34,099 bases of DNA from Nocardiopsis coralli (GCF_014892575.1 NZ_JADBGI010000009.1:199077-233175); one strand, 5' to 3'; positions 23,827 through 31,701 are shown, counted from the first letter of the stretch. A program made the numbers and translations. The notes: generated by a model not told the origin, from the letters alone.

Positions 23827-23991
23827 ATGCTCACAGCAAACAGAATCCCGGTGCGAGACCCCAAATCCTGGCCTCCGATAACTGAACCTTCCCGAGGGTC
23901 AGAGCCTCAGAGGCTTCTGCCCGCCCCCGAGCGACACCCCGGCCGCGCCAACGTAATGAGCGCCCCCTCCTCCACCCCCGAGAACGAGCCG

Positions 23992-24080
23992 GGTACAGCC
24001 ACAGCTGTACCGATCCCTGGACAGGGGCACGGCCCCGTGCCACCCTGAGAATTGGGCACTCGACCAAGACAGGTGCCCAA
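23992..24080 (+). promoter_or_regulatory. Three inverted repeats upstream of the TetR-monooxygenase operon
   Basis: GGTACAGC-CACA-GCTGTACC (23992-24011), GGCACGG-CC-CCGTGCC (24026-24041) and TTGGGCAC-N13-GTGCCCAA (24052-24080) follow each other within 89 bp, the last ending 19 nt before the TetR start codon. All arms are perfect. At least one is probably the autoregulatory operator of the TetR protein; the half-site GGGCAC is shared by the second and third. Confidence 0.6.
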
Positions 24081-24099
24081 GAAACCGGAGCAGCCCCGC

Positions 24100-24672
24100 A
24101 TGAGCACACCCAAGAGCCACCAGGTCCGCCACGACCTCCTGGAAGCCGCACGCGCCCTGATCGCCGAACGCGGCTGGACCGCCGTGAGCACCCGCACCCT
24201 CGCCCACCGCGCCGGCGTGGGCCCCGGCCTGGTCCACTACCACTTCCCCTCGCTGCGCGCCCTGCTCAACGAAGCCGCCCTGACCGGCATGGCCCAGGTC
24301 ATCGACCAGACCCTGACCGACCTGCCCCGCACCGACCCCCGCCAGGGCCTGGACCACCTCCTGGGCAAACTCCACTCCTACCCGCCCGACGACCCCGCCA
24401 CCGTCCTGTTCACCGAGGCCTACCTGGCCGCCACCCGCGACGCCGACCTGCGCCGGGGCATCACCGACCTCCTGCAGCGCCTGCGCACCCACCTGACCGC
24501 CTGGCTCGACGACGGCCACATCGCCGACCCCGAGAACACCGCCCACGTGCTCGCCGCCACCGCCGACGGCCTCATGCTCCACCGCTCCCTGGACCCGCAC
24601 CTGAACGCCGACCAGGTCGCACCCGTCCTGCGCCGGCTCTTGAACCCACCACCCCAAGAGGAGCAACCATGA
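24100..24672 (+). CDS. TetR/AcrR-family transcriptional regulator
   Basis: 190 aa. HTH at residues 10-55: HDLLEAARALIAERGWTAVS, TRTLAHRAGVGPGLVHYHFP. The C-terminal helices (TEAYLAATRDADLRRGI) resemble the TetR_C_6-type ligand domain. The start is ATG 24100 with GGAG at 24087-24090. Its stop overlaps the start of the monooxygenase gene as ATGA, so the two are one transcriptional and translational unit; the regulator likely represses both until a substrate of the monooxygenase is present (inference from the arrangement). Confidence 0.93.
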   Translation: MSTPKSHQVRHDLLEAARALIAERGWTAVSTRTLAHRAGVGPGLVHYHFPSLRALLNEAALTGMAQVIDQTLTDLPRTDPRQGLDHLLGKLHSYPPDDPATVLFTEAYLAATRDADLRRGITDLLQRLRTHLTAWLDDGHIADPENTAHVLAATADGLMLHRSLDPHLNADQVAPVLRRLLNPPPQEEQP

Positions 24673-25871
24673 CACCCGCACCCGGCACCGCCGTCGTCGT
24701 GGGCGCCGGCATCGCCGGCCTGGCCACCGCCCAACGCCTGGCCCACCACCGGTGGCGGGTCCACGTCCTCGAACAGGCCCCCGGCCCGCGCCCGCAGGGC
24801 TACATGATCGACTTCTTCGGCCCCGGCCACGAGGCCGCCCAGGCCATGGGCCTCCTGCCCCGCATCCGCGAACTGGGCCGCGCCTTCGCCCGCGCCGACC
24901 TGGTCGGCGCCGACGGCACCACCCGCGCCTCCCTGCGCTTCGACCGCTTCGCCCGCTCCCTGGGCGGCTCGGTGGTCTCACTCATGCGCCCCGACCTGGA
25001 ACGGGCCCTGCGCGAATCCCTGCCCCAGAACGTGCAGGTGCGCTACGGGTGCGGACCCCGTGCCATCACAGAGGAACCCGACGGGGTACGCGTGCACCTG
25101 CCCGACGGCCACACCCTGCACGCCGACCTGCTCGTGGGCGCCGACGGCATCCACTCCACCGTGCGCCGCCTGCTCTTCGGCCCCCAGGACCGCTACCTGC
25201 ACCCCCTGGGTTTCCACACCGGCGCCTACACCTTCACCGACGCCCGCATCCACGCCCTGACCCGCGACCGCTTCTGCCTGACCGACACCCTGGGCGCCCA
25301 GATGGGCCTGTACGCCCTGGGCGAGGACCGCGTGGCCGCCTTCACCGTGCACCGCACCGACCACACCGACCTGCCCGCCGACCCCCGCGACCAGCTGCAA
25401 CGCACCTACGCCGGCCTGGGCTGGGTCGTCCCGCGCGCCCTGCAACTGTGCCCGCCGCCCGAGCACATCTACTACGACCTGGTCGCCCAGGTCAGAATGG
25501 GCTCCTGGAGCCGCGGCCGCACCGTCCTGGTGGGCGACGCCTGCCAGGCCGTGTCACTGCTGGCCGGCCAAGGCGCGTCCCTGGCCGTGGGCGGGGCCTA
25601 CGTCCTGGGCGAGGAGCTGGCCCGCGCCGACACCGTGGCCCAGGCACTGCAGCACTACGAGGACCGCTGGCGCCCGGTGGTCGCCGAACGCCAACGCGCG
25701 GCCCGCACCGGAACCGGCTGGTTCCTGCCCACCACACCGGGCCGGTTGCGGCTGCGGCGCCTGGCGTTGAGGCTCTCGGCGCTGCCCGGGGTGGACCGGC
25801 TGGTGGCCACCTCCGTGTCGGGCCGGCCCACCCGCGCCATCCAGGACCTGGCCCCCGACCTGCCCTCCTGA
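24669..25871 (+). CDS. FAD-dependent monooxygenase, TetX-like group
   Basis: 400 aa group A flavoprotein monooxygenase. FAD-binding GAGIAG at 12-17, with Glu35 at the end of strand 2; arginine-containing MRPDLERALRE near 106-115; DG motif GADGIHS at 157-163; second FAD motif GDACQAVS at 289-296, where Cys-Gln replaces the more usual Ala-His, as in some TetX-like enzymes. The C-terminal helix (GRLRLRRLALRLSALPGVDR) is basic. It is coupled to the TetR gene (4-nt overlap), so it is probably an inducible enzyme that hydroxylates a toxic or signalling compound. Substrate unknown. Confidence 0.92.
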   Translation: MTPAPGTAVVVGAGIAGLATAQRLAHHRWRVHVLEQAPGPRPQGYMIDFFGPGHEAAQAMGLLPRIRELGRAFARADLVGADGTTRASLRFDRFARSLGGSVVSLMRPDLERALRESLPQNVQVRYGCGPRAITEEPDGVRVHLPDGHTLHADLLVGADGIHSTVRRLLFGPQDRYLHPLGFHTGAYTFTDARIHALTRDRFCLTDTLGAQMGLYALGEDRVAAFTVHRTDHTDLPADPRDQLQRTYAGLGWVVPRALQLCPPPEHIYYDLVAQVRMGSWSRGRTVLVGDACQAVSLLAGQGASLAVGGAYVLGEELARADTVAQALQHYEDRWRPVVAERQRAARTGTGWFLPTTPGRLRLRRLALRLSALPGVDRLVATSVSGRPTRAIQDLAPDLPS

Positions 25872-25952
25872 ACCGGCCCCGCACCCCGGTCGCGCCGTGC
25901 CTCGACGTCTGGTGACGGTCGCGGACGCCGGAGCCTGCCCCGGTGCACACGG

Positions 25953-25988
25953 GTCACTCCGGTGGAGGAGCTCCACTCCGGTGGTGAC
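25953..25988. terminator. Hairpin between convergent monooxygenase and RmlD-like genes
   Basis: GTGGAG (25962-25967) and CTCCAC (25971-25976) form a 3-nt-loop hairpin flanked by GTCAC (25953-25957) and GTGAC (25984-25988). A 10-bp direct repeat ACTCCGGTGG (25956, 25975) overlaps it. Probably a shared terminator; there is no U-tract. Confidence 0.4.
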
Positions 25989-26042
25989 CGACCACGGGCA
26001 GGGCAGCAACGGTGCCGAGCGGATCCGCCCCGTTCCTTTCCC

Positions 26043-26861
26043 TCAGACCAGGAACCGGCGCGCCCCGCGCAGCTCGGTGCGCAGGATCTTCCGTGTGGCG
26101 GCACTGTCCAGATGCACCCGCAACGCCCCGGGCGGCCCGGTCCGGGCCCGCAACCCGGCCGGCAACGCGTCCGGATCCAGCCCGTCGCGGCGGGCGATGA
26201 GCACACCCAGCTCGTGTCGGCTGATCGTGTCCTGGCCGACGGCGTGGAACATCCCGCCCCGTTCCTGCTGCGCCAACTCCAGCAGGGCCCGGGCCAGATC
26301 GTCCACGTGCACCGGGCAGCGCACGTCGTCGGTGAAGAGCACCCCGTCCTGCTCGCCCGAGGCCAGGGCGTGCACACGGCGCTCGTGCACCGAAGCCCCG
26401 TGGCCCAGGATCAACGAGGTGCGCACCAGGGCCGCCTGCGGGTGCAGGGCCCGCACCGCGGTCTCCGCCGCGGCCTTGGCCGCACCGTAGGGGGTGATCG
26501 GGTCGGGCACGGCACTCTCGTCGTAGTGCTCGGCCGCTCCGGAGAAGACCGCGTCGCTGGAGACGTGCACCAGGTGCGCGCCGTGCTCGGCCGCGGCAGC
26601 CGCCACGTGGGCCGCCCCGTCGGCCGTGGCGGTCCACTCGCTCTGCCGGTAGGCGGCGTTGACCACCACCTGCGGTTGTTCTGCGGCCACCAGGTCCCGG
26701 ACCCGGGCACGCTCGCGCACGTCCAGGCGCACCCACCAGGCCGCTGCGGAACTGCCCGGCCCGCGCAGGTAGGTGCCCACCACCCGGTGCCCCGCCAGGT
26801 GGGCCCGGCGGGCGACCTCACCGCCCAGGAACCCGCTCGCTCCCACGACCAGAATGCGCAC
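26043..26861 (-). CDS. RmlD-like NAD(P)-dependent sugar-nucleotide reductase/epimerase family protein
   Basis: 272 aa extended short-chain dehydrogenase. Rossmann loop GASGFLGGEVARRAH at the start (VRILVVGASGFLGG), VVVNAAYRQSEW, the Ser strand HVSSDAVFSG, the catalytic pair in PYGAAKAAAE (YxxxK), and RTSLILGHG. The order and spacing match dTDP-4-dehydrorhamnose reductase (RmlD). No other rhamnose-pathway genes are nearby, so it may have a different NDP-sugar or small-molecule substrate. The start is a GTG at 26859-26861, 5 nt after GGAGGG. Convergent with the monooxygenase gene. Confidence 0.85.
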   Translation of the reverse strand: MRILVVGASGFLGGEVARRAHLAGHRVVGTYLRGPGSSAAAWWVRLDVRERARVRDLVAAEQPQVVVNAAYRQSEWTATADGAAHVAAAAAEHGAHLVHVSSDAVFSGAAEHYDESAVPDPITPYGAAKAAAETAVRALHPQAALVRTSLILGHGASVHERRVHALASGEQDGVLFTDDVRCPVHVDDLARALLELAQQERGGMFHAVGQDTISRHELGVLIARRDGLDPDALPAGLRARTGPPGALRVHLDSAATRKILRTELRGARRFLV

Positions 26862-27127
26862 CGGAGCCCTCCTTCCCGTCTGGGCCCGGGGCCGGACGCC
26901 CCATCGGGTGTTCGGGTCCCAGGATGCCGGGTCCGGGTGCCGGTGTCTGCGGTTCCGGACACGCGTGGTTCCCACCGACCCCTGGGAGCTGGGCCCTCGC
27001 GCCCGGGCCGATGGCCGGGGCCTGGGCCTCCCGCTCCTGGCGGGCTCGGGGGGCTCCGTTCAGCGGCCCCTTCGGCGGCCATGGGTGGAGGCCGGCCCCT
27101 GTCGCCCGCCCTCCCGCCGTGATAGTC
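26862..27127. other. Intergenic region, nothing recognised
   Basis: Contains divergent promoter space between the RmlD-like gene and the SnoaL-like gene. Several open frames cross it, but none has a ribosome binding site or family-like sequence. The only notable element is the AT-rich palindrome directly following. Confidence 0.4.
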
Positions 27128-27145
27128 ATGAATATGAGTATTCAT
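27128..27145 (+). promoter_or_regulatory. AT-rich palindrome ATGAATA-TGAG-TATTCAT before the SnoaL-like gene
   Basis: Perfect 7-bp arms at 27128-27134 and 27139-27145, inside a 32-nt AT-rich stretch (27122-27154) with an outer GTCAT/ATGAC pair. It ends about 9 nt before AAGGGAG and 21 nt before the GTG start. The composition differs sharply from the genome. Such sites are typical of ArsR, MarR or HxlR family operators; no such regulator is adjacent. Confidence 0.6.
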
Positions 27146-27166
27146 CAATATGACAAGGGAGAGCCC

Positions 27167-27592
27167 GTGGACACCCCCCGACGCTTCCGCGCCGCCGTCG
27201 ACGCCCGCGACCTGGAGGCCATCGAACCGCTCCTGGCCCCCGGCATCCGCCTGCTGAGCCCGGTCACCTTCACCCCCTTCGAGGGCAAGGACATGGTCCT
27301 GGGCCTGTTCAAGGTCCTGCTGCGCACCTTCGAGGACTTCCACTACATCGGCGAGCACACCGGACAGGCCCGCACCAGCGACGACCTCACCACCGACTCG
27401 CACGTACTGCTCTTCCAGGCCCGCGTCGGCGACAAGAAGATCCACGGCATCGACCTGCTGCACCTGGACGAACACGGCCTGATCACGGAGATGACCGTCA
27501 TGGTGCGCCCCCGCTCGGCCGTGCACGCCCTGGGCGAGGCGGTCCTGGCCGGACTGGTCGCCGACGGGCTGGTGCCCGACCCCGAGCGCTGA
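27167..27592 (+). CDS. SnoaL-like / NTF2-fold protein
   Basis: 141 aa small alpha+beta barrel protein. FRAAVDARDLEAIEPLLAPG is the canonical N-terminal helices of the SnoaL/NTF2 fold, followed by RLLSPVTFTPFEGKDMV, and SHVLLFQARVGDKKIHG, HLDEHGLITEMTVMVRP. Such proteins are cyclases, isomerases, dehydratases or ligand carriers; the role cannot be chosen from sequence. The start is the GTG at 27167, about 5 nt after AAGGGAGAG; an ATG at 27128 in the same frame sits within the palindrome and is less likely. The convergent SGNH gene ends 12 nt downstream. Confidence 0.85.
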   Translation: MDTPRRFRAAVDARDLEAIEPLLAPGIRLLSPVTFTPFEGKDMVLGLFKVLLRTFEDFHYIGEHTGQARTSDDLTTDSHVLLFQARVGDKKIHGIDLLHLDEHGLITEMTVMVRPRSAVHALGEAVLAGLVADGLVPDPER

Positions 27593-27604
27593 CCGGCCCG
27601 GCCC

Positions 27605-28384
27605 TCACCTGACCGGCATCAGCAACGGGCGTTTGGCGCTGCGCCCGTCCCCCGACGAACGCCCGCGCACCCGACGCAGCACCCACGGGCCCACGAACCG
27701 CGCGGCCCAGCCCACCTCGCCCGCCAGGGCCTGCCACCCGGCCCTGCCCACCGGGGCCGGGCCGGGCAACGGGCGGGTCCAGGAGTCGTCGCTACCGGGC
27801 AACCCCCACACCTGGGCCAGGGCCGCGGCCATGCGCGCGTGCCCTTCGGGGCCGGCGTGCAGACGGTCCTGGCTCCACAGGCGCGCATCACCCACCACGG
27901 CGTGGCCCTCCATCTCGGCCAGCAGCACGCCCTGGCGCCGGGCCGCCCGGCGCAGGAGCGCATTCAGTTCCCGCACCCGGCCCGAGACCGGCCGGGCAGC
28001 CGGTACCAGCGGCGCCGGGTCGGGGAAGGTCATCGACAGCACCTGGGCGCCCTGCCCGCGCAGCGCCGCCCACACCGACTCCACGTGTCCGGCCACCTGC
28101 GCAGCCTCGAAGCGGGGCCGCAGCACATCGTTGACCCCGGCCACGACGGTGGCCACGTCCGGTTCCAACCCCAGGGCCGGGGCCAGCTGTTCGTGGTGGA
28201 CCTGGTGTGCGCGCCGGCCCCGCACCGCGAGGTTGGCATAGGACAGCGACGGGTGGTGCCGGGCCAGCAGCACCGCGAACCGGTCGGCGAACCCGCGCCA
28301 TCCGGTCGACTCGTGCCCGTCTCCCACCCCTTCGGTCTGGCTGTCGCCCAGGGCCACATAACGCAGGGGTCTGTGTTCAGCCAT
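27605..28384 (-). CDS. SGNH/GDSL hydrolase
   Basis: 259 aa. Block I VALGDSQTEG with nucleophile Ser15; block II glycine in NLAVRGRRAHQV; block III GVNDVLRP with Asn; block V SQDRLHAGPEGHARMA with Asp and His. No signal peptide, hence probably cytosolic. The C-terminal tail of about 60 residues (WVLRRVRGRSSGDGRSAKRP) is basic and not part of the fold. The start ATG at 28382-28384 lies inside the end of the PadR gene (8-nt overlap) with GGAGGGG upstream, so it is translated from the PadR mRNA and is the likely enzyme partner of that regulator. Confidence 0.92.
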   Translation of the reverse strand: MAEHRPLRYVALGDSQTEGVGDGHESTGWRGFADRFAVLLARHHPSLSYANLAVRGRRAHQVHHEQLAPALGLEPDVATVVAGVNDVLRPRFEAAQVAGHVESVWAALRGQGAQVLSMTFPDPAPLVPAARPVSGRVRELNALLRRAARRQGVLLAEMEGHAVVGDARLWSQDRLHAGPEGHARMAAALAQVWGLPGSDDSWTRPLPGPAPVGRAGWQALAGEVGWAARFVGPWVLRRVRGRSSGDGRSAKRPLLMPVR

Positions 28385-28946
28385 CACCGCGCCCCTCCTG
28401 CCGGGCACGCAGCACGCCCATCACCCGCTCACACCATTGCTGGTTGCCCTGTTCGAAGGCGCGCCCGCGCAGGCAGGTCAGGTACGGGCCGACCCGTTCG
28501 GCCCGGGCCAGGTGTTCCTCTTCGCTGCGCTCGCCCCGCATCGCCGCGAGCAGGGACTCGAACAGCTCCACCTTGGTGCGGGCCAGTTCGGCGCGCTCGC
28601 CCAGTTCCTCCAGCAGCGCACCGGTCTCCACGTGGTCGCAGGCCTGGACCTTGACCAGCAGGTCGTCGCGCACCGCCGAGGGGCCCGAGGCCGACCGGGT
28701 GAAGGAACGCAGCTCCTCCACCCCTGCCGGGCTGACGGTGAAGAGCCTCTTGTTGGGGCGGTTGTGCTGGACGATCTCGCGCCCGGTGACCAGCCCCTGG
28801 CTCTCCAGGCGTTTGAGTTCGGCGTAGAGCTGTTGGGGGCGCGCGTGCCAGAAGTTGGCCACCCCCGCGTCGAAGGCCTTGGCCAGTTGGTATCCGCTGA
28901 GTTCGCCCTCCAGCAGGGCGGCCAGGACCGCGTGCCTGAGCGCCAT
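28377..28946 (-). CDS. PadR-family transcriptional regulator
   Basis: 189 aa. Winged-helix domain at 1-85: MALRHAVLAALLEGELSGYQ, LAKAFDAGVANFW, PQQLYAELKRLESQGLVTGR, VSPAGVEELRSF. The C-terminal helical part (residues 90-180; KVELFESLLAAM, RGRAFEQGNQQWCERVMGVL) is the PadR Vir-like dimerisation domain. PadR proteins usually repress themselves and an adjacent detoxification gene, here the SGNH hydrolase. Start ATG 28944-28946 with AAAAGGGG. Confidence 0.93.
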   Translation of the reverse strand: MALRHAVLAALLEGELSGYQLAKAFDAGVANFWHARPQQLYAELKRLESQGLVTGREIVQHNRPNKRLFTVSPAGVEELRSFTRSASGPSAVRDDLLVKVQACDHVETGALLEELGERAELARTKVELFESLLAAMRGERSEEEHLARAERVGPYLTCLRGRAFEQGNQQWCERVMGVLRARQEGRGDG

Positions 28947-29004
28947 CGTGCCCCTTTTCTGCTCACCCGTGTGCGCGTGCGCCGGCGCGGGAACCGGACA
29001 CAAC

Positions 29005-29020
29005 AGTCATCGAACAGACT
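29005..29020. promoter_or_regulatory. Possible PadR operator, AGTC-N8-GACT
   Basis: Short dyad in a locally AT-richer stretch (29000-29040) between the divergent PadR and methyltransferase genes. Only four base pairs in each arm, so weak; listed because PadR genes are commonly autoregulated from this position. Confidence 0.25.
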
Positions 29021-29078
29021 AATCACGGATCTGAGTAGAAGGAAGGGGCCCGACCGCTTCACCCGCCCGAACCCGGCT

Positions 29079-29092
29079 TACGATGGGCGGCC
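29079..29092 (+). promoter_or_regulatory. -10 box close to the methyltransferase start
   Basis: TACGAT (29079-29084) is 8 nt before the ATG at 29093, with TTCACC at 29058-29063 as a poor -35. The transcript would have almost no 5' leader, and no ribosome binding site is seen. Confidence 0.45.
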
Positions 29093-29734
29093 ATGACCCA
29101 GCCCTCCTACGAGGCCGCCACCGGCGCCGCCTACGACCGTCTGGCCCAGCGCTACAGCGACTTCGCCGCGCACCACCACACCACCCACCCCCTGCACCGC
29201 GCCCTGATCCCGGCCTTCGCCGACATGGCCGACCCCGCACGCCCGCTTGCCGACCTGGGCTGCGGCCCCGGGCACGTGTCCGCCGACCTGCACACCCGCG
29301 GGCTGCGGGTCCTGGGCCTGGATGTGTCCGCGCGCCTGCTCGCCCACGCCCGCCGCACCCACCCCGGGCCGGTGTTCGTGCGCGCGAGCATGCGTTGCCT
29401 GCCCCTGGCCCCGGGCGCCCTGGGCGGCATCCTGGCCCACTACGCACTCATCCACACCCCGCCCGACCAGGTGGCCGGGACCTTCACCGAATGGGCCCGG
29501 GTTCTGGCCCCCGGCGGGCCCGTACTGGTCTCCTTCCAGGCCCAGGAGCCCGGAACCGGCACCGAACCCTTCGATCACGACGTCGCCCCGGCCCACCGCC
29601 ACAGCCCCGAGCACCTGCTCGGCGCGGCCGGCGACGCGGGCCTGTCCGAGGCCGCACGCCTGGTCGTCGACGGTTCCCAGGACCGGCGCCGCGGCTGGGC
29701 CCAGATGCACCTGCTGCTGCAACGCCCCGTGTGA
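29093..29734 (+). CDS. Class I SAM-dependent methyltransferase (UbiE/Methyltransf_11 type)
   Basis: 213 aa. N-terminal helix AAYDRLAQRYSDFAAH, SAM-binding motif I LADLGCGPGHVSADL, acidic strand-2 end GLDVSARLLAHARR, motif II/III region GGILAHYALIHTPPDQVAGT and WARVLAPGGPVLVSF. The C-terminal strands (GWAQMHLLLQRPV) complete the fold. Substrate unknown; similar proteins methylate small molecules. Divergent from the PadR-SGNH operon, followed by a MerR-type promoter that serves the next gene. Confidence 0.9.
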   Translation: MTQPSYEAATGAAYDRLAQRYSDFAAHHHTTHPLHRALIPAFADMADPARPLADLGCGPGHVSADLHTRGLRVLGLDVSARLLAHARRTHPGPVFVRASMRCLPLAPGALGGILAHYALIHTPPDQVAGTFTEWARVLAPGGPVLVSFQAQEPGTGTEPFDHDVAPAHRHSPEHLLGAAGDAGLSEAARLVVDGSQDRRRGWAQMHLLLQRPV

Positions 29735-29759
29735 GAACCGCGCACCGCGCTCCTTCTCC

Positions 29760-29790
29760 TTGACCTGAAGCGCGCTTGAGGCCCGAGCAT
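29760..29790 (+). promoter_or_regulatory. MerR/SoxR-type promoter with long spacer and dyad
   Basis: TTGACC (29760-29765) and GAGCAT (29785-29790) are 19 bp apart, and the spacer holds the near-perfect 18-bp dyad CCTGAAGCG/CGCTTGAGG (29764-29781, one mismatched pair). A dyad within a 19-20 bp spacer is the hallmark of MerR-family activated promoters; the sequence resembles actinobacterial SoxR boxes. It lies about 100 nt upstream of the NmrA-like gene at 29893. Confidence 0.65.
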
Positions 29791-29892
29791 GAACATCCCA
29801 GCGCCGGGACCCACGAAGGGCCGGACCGCGGGGCCGCACCAGGGCACCGCGGCACGCCCGGCGCACGGTGAACCACGGACGAGGGGTTGGAC

Positions 29893-30732
29893 ATGGCCGG
29901 CAGCAGGACCATTCTCGTGACCGGAGCGACCGGGACCCAGGGCGGGGTCACCGCCCGCGAGCTGCTCCGGCGCGGGCACACGGTGCACGCGCTCGTACGC
30001 GACCCCGACAAGGCACAGGCGCAAGCGCTGCAGGAACGCGGAGCAGTACTCGTGCGCGGCGATTTGGAGGAGACCGGATCACTGCGCCGGGCCATGGAGG
30101 GCGTGGACGGCGTCTTCAGCGTCCAGGCGACCGGGGACACCCCGCGGGAGATCGCCGCCGAGGTCCGCCAGGGCAAGAACGTCGCGGACACGGCCGTGCA
30201 GGCCGGGGTGGCGCACCTGGTGTACAGCTCGGTGGAGGGCGCCGAGCGCGGCACCGGCATCGACCACTTCGAGAGCAAGTACGAGGTCGAGCAGCACATC
30301 CGGGCCCTGGGCCTGTCCGCGACCGTTCTGCGGCCGGTGTTCTTCCTGGACAACCTGCTCGGTTTCGCCGACGCCGAGGGCGAGCGGCTCATGCAGCTGC
30401 CCATCCGGGCCCAGCGGCCGATCCAGATGGTCGCCGGCCAGGACATCGCCTTCTTCGCCGCCAACGCCTTCGAAGACCCGCACGAGTACGCGGGCCGCAC
30501 CATCGCACTGGCCGGGGACGAGATCACCTTCGCGGCCATCGCCCAGCTCTTCGAACGCATCACCGGCACCCCGACGCGTTTCGAGCCCGTGCTGCCCATC
30601 GAGGACCCGATGCTGCGCTGGTTCGACCAGCACGGTTACCGGGCCGACATCGCGGCCGTGCGCCGTGAGCACCCGGGGCTGTTGACCGCGGAGCAGTTCC
30701 TCACGCGCCGGCTCTCACCGACCGGACACTGA
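29893..30732 (+). CDS. NmrA-like NAD(P)-binding protein
   Basis: 279 aa. Nucleotide loop TILVTGATGTQGGVTARELL, ALVRDPDKAQA with basic residues for NADP, VRGDLEETGSLRRAMEGVDG, HLVYSSVEGAERG and a substrate region TVLRPVFFLDNLLG. It belongs to the NmrA/HSCARG branch of atypical SDRs, which lack the catalytic YxxxK pair and work as redox sensors or reductases of quinones and enones. Start ATG 29893 with GAGGGG 6 nt upstream (a TTG lies 6 nt earlier). A MerR-type promoter upstream suggests induction by redox-active compounds. Confidence 0.9.
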   Translation: MAGSRTILVTGATGTQGGVTARELLRRGHTVHALVRDPDKAQAQALQERGAVLVRGDLEETGSLRRAMEGVDGVFSVQATGDTPREIAAEVRQGKNVADTAVQAGVAHLVYSSVEGAERGTGIDHFESKYEVEQHIRALGLSATVLRPVFFLDNLLGFADAEGERLMQLPIRAQRPIQMVAGQDIAFFAANAFEDPHEYAGRTIALAGDEITFAAIAQLFERITGTPTRFEPVLPIEDPMLRWFDQHGYRADIAAVRREHPGLLTAEQFLTRRLSPTGH

Positions 30733-30734
30733 AA

Positions 30735-30757
30735 ACCCCGGGGCCCGGGCCCGGGGT
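30735..30757 (+). terminator. GC-rich hairpin after the NmrA-like gene
   Basis: ACCCCGGG (30735-30742) pairs with CCCGGGGT (30750-30757) around 7 nt, starting 3 nt after the stop codon. Preceded by AAAA and followed by TCGCTCG; probable intrinsic terminator without a U-tract. Confidence 0.6.
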
Positions 30758-30954
30758 CGCTCGCGCGGCACGACCGCAAGGCCGCGGCGAAAAACCGCTG
30801 GACACCCGCCCCGACCCCGGTGTTCACTGGCCCGGTCCCTGAACCAGACGTCCCCTGTGAGGTGCGTTGATGCCCGCCCCGACGACACCGGCCGGCCACG
30901 ACCGGTCGCCTGCCGACCACGACACGAACGCACCCAAGCAGAGGAACAACCAAC

Positions 30955-31701
30955 GTGGACCTTCCACGCATCTTCACCATCCGCGAGAGTAGCCACCGCA
31001 TCCACAACCCCTTCACCCACGCCAAGTACGCCACCCTGGGCCGGGCCCTGCACCTGCAGCCCGGAACGCGTGTGCTCGACCTGGCCTCGGGATCGGGCGA
31101 GATGCTGAGCACCTGGGCCCGCGACCACGCCATCACCGGAACCGGCGTGGACATCAGCACGGTCTTCACCGACCAGGCCCGCGCCCGCGCCGCCGAACTG
31201 GGCGTGGCCGACCGGCTCACCTTCGTGCACGGCGACGCCGCCGGCCACGTCGCCGACGAACCGGTCGATGTCGCCGCCTGCCTGGGCGCCACCTGGATCG
31301 GCGACGGGGTGGCCGGAACCGCGCAGCTGCTGGGCCGCAGCCTGCGCCCGGGCGGCCTGATGCTGATCGGCGAACCGTTCTGGCGCGGCCAGGTCCCCGA
31401 CGCTGAGACCGCCCGTGCCTGTTTCGCCCAGAGCCCGGACGACTTCCGGACCCTGCCCGGGCTCGTCGAGCACTTCGGCGACCTGGGTCACGACGTCGTG
31501 GAGATGGTGCTGGCCGACCAGGACAGCTGGGACCGGTACCAGGCGGCGCAGTGGCTCAACCTGCGCCGGTGGCTCGATGCCAACCCCGGCGACGAGCTGG
31601 CCGCCCAGGTGCGCGCCGAGCTCGACACCGGGCCCGCGCTCTACGCGCGTTACCAGCGTGAACACCTCGGCTGGGGTGTCTTCGCGCTGATGCCCCGCTG
31701 A
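30955..31701 (+). CDS. Class I SAM-dependent methyltransferase
   Basis: 248 aa. N-terminal helix RIFTIRESSHRIHNPFTHAK, motif I RVLDLASGSGEMLSTWA, strand-2 end TGVDISTVFTDQARARAAEL, then LTFVHGDAAGHVADEPVDVA, motif post-I GATWIGDGVAGTAQLL, and LRPGGLMLIGEPFWR. The C-terminal region (LADQDSWDRYQAAQWLNLRR) is family-typical. Substrate unknown; the fold resembles SmtA/UbiE-like enzymes. Start GTG at 30955 with GAGGAA at about -14 to -9. The 222-nt gap before it (30733-30954) contains the hairpin above and no other clear element. Confidence 0.9.
   Translation: MDLPRIFTIRESSHRIHNPFTHAKYATLGRALHLQPGTRVLDLASGSGEMLSTWARDHAITGTGVDISTVFTDQARARAAELGVADRLTFVHGDAAGHVADEPVDVAACLGATWIGDGVAGTAQLLGRSLRPGGLMLIGEPFWRGQVPDAETARACFAQSPDDFRTLPGLVEHFGDLGHDVVEMVLADQDSWDRYQAAQWLNLRRWLDANPGDELAAQVRAELDTGPALYARYQREHLGWGVFALMPR

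Noticed and set aside
23840..23875. Possible cobalamin riboswitch core (AATCCCGGTGCGAGACC)
   Set aside because: Only a short stretch resembles the core; the downstream conserved box and pairing are missing and the next gene is a TetR regulator.
27128..27166. ATG at 27128 as start of the SnoaL-like gene
   Set aside because: It is part of the palindromic operator and lacks a ribosome binding site; the GTG at 27167 has AAGGGAG and gives the normal family length.
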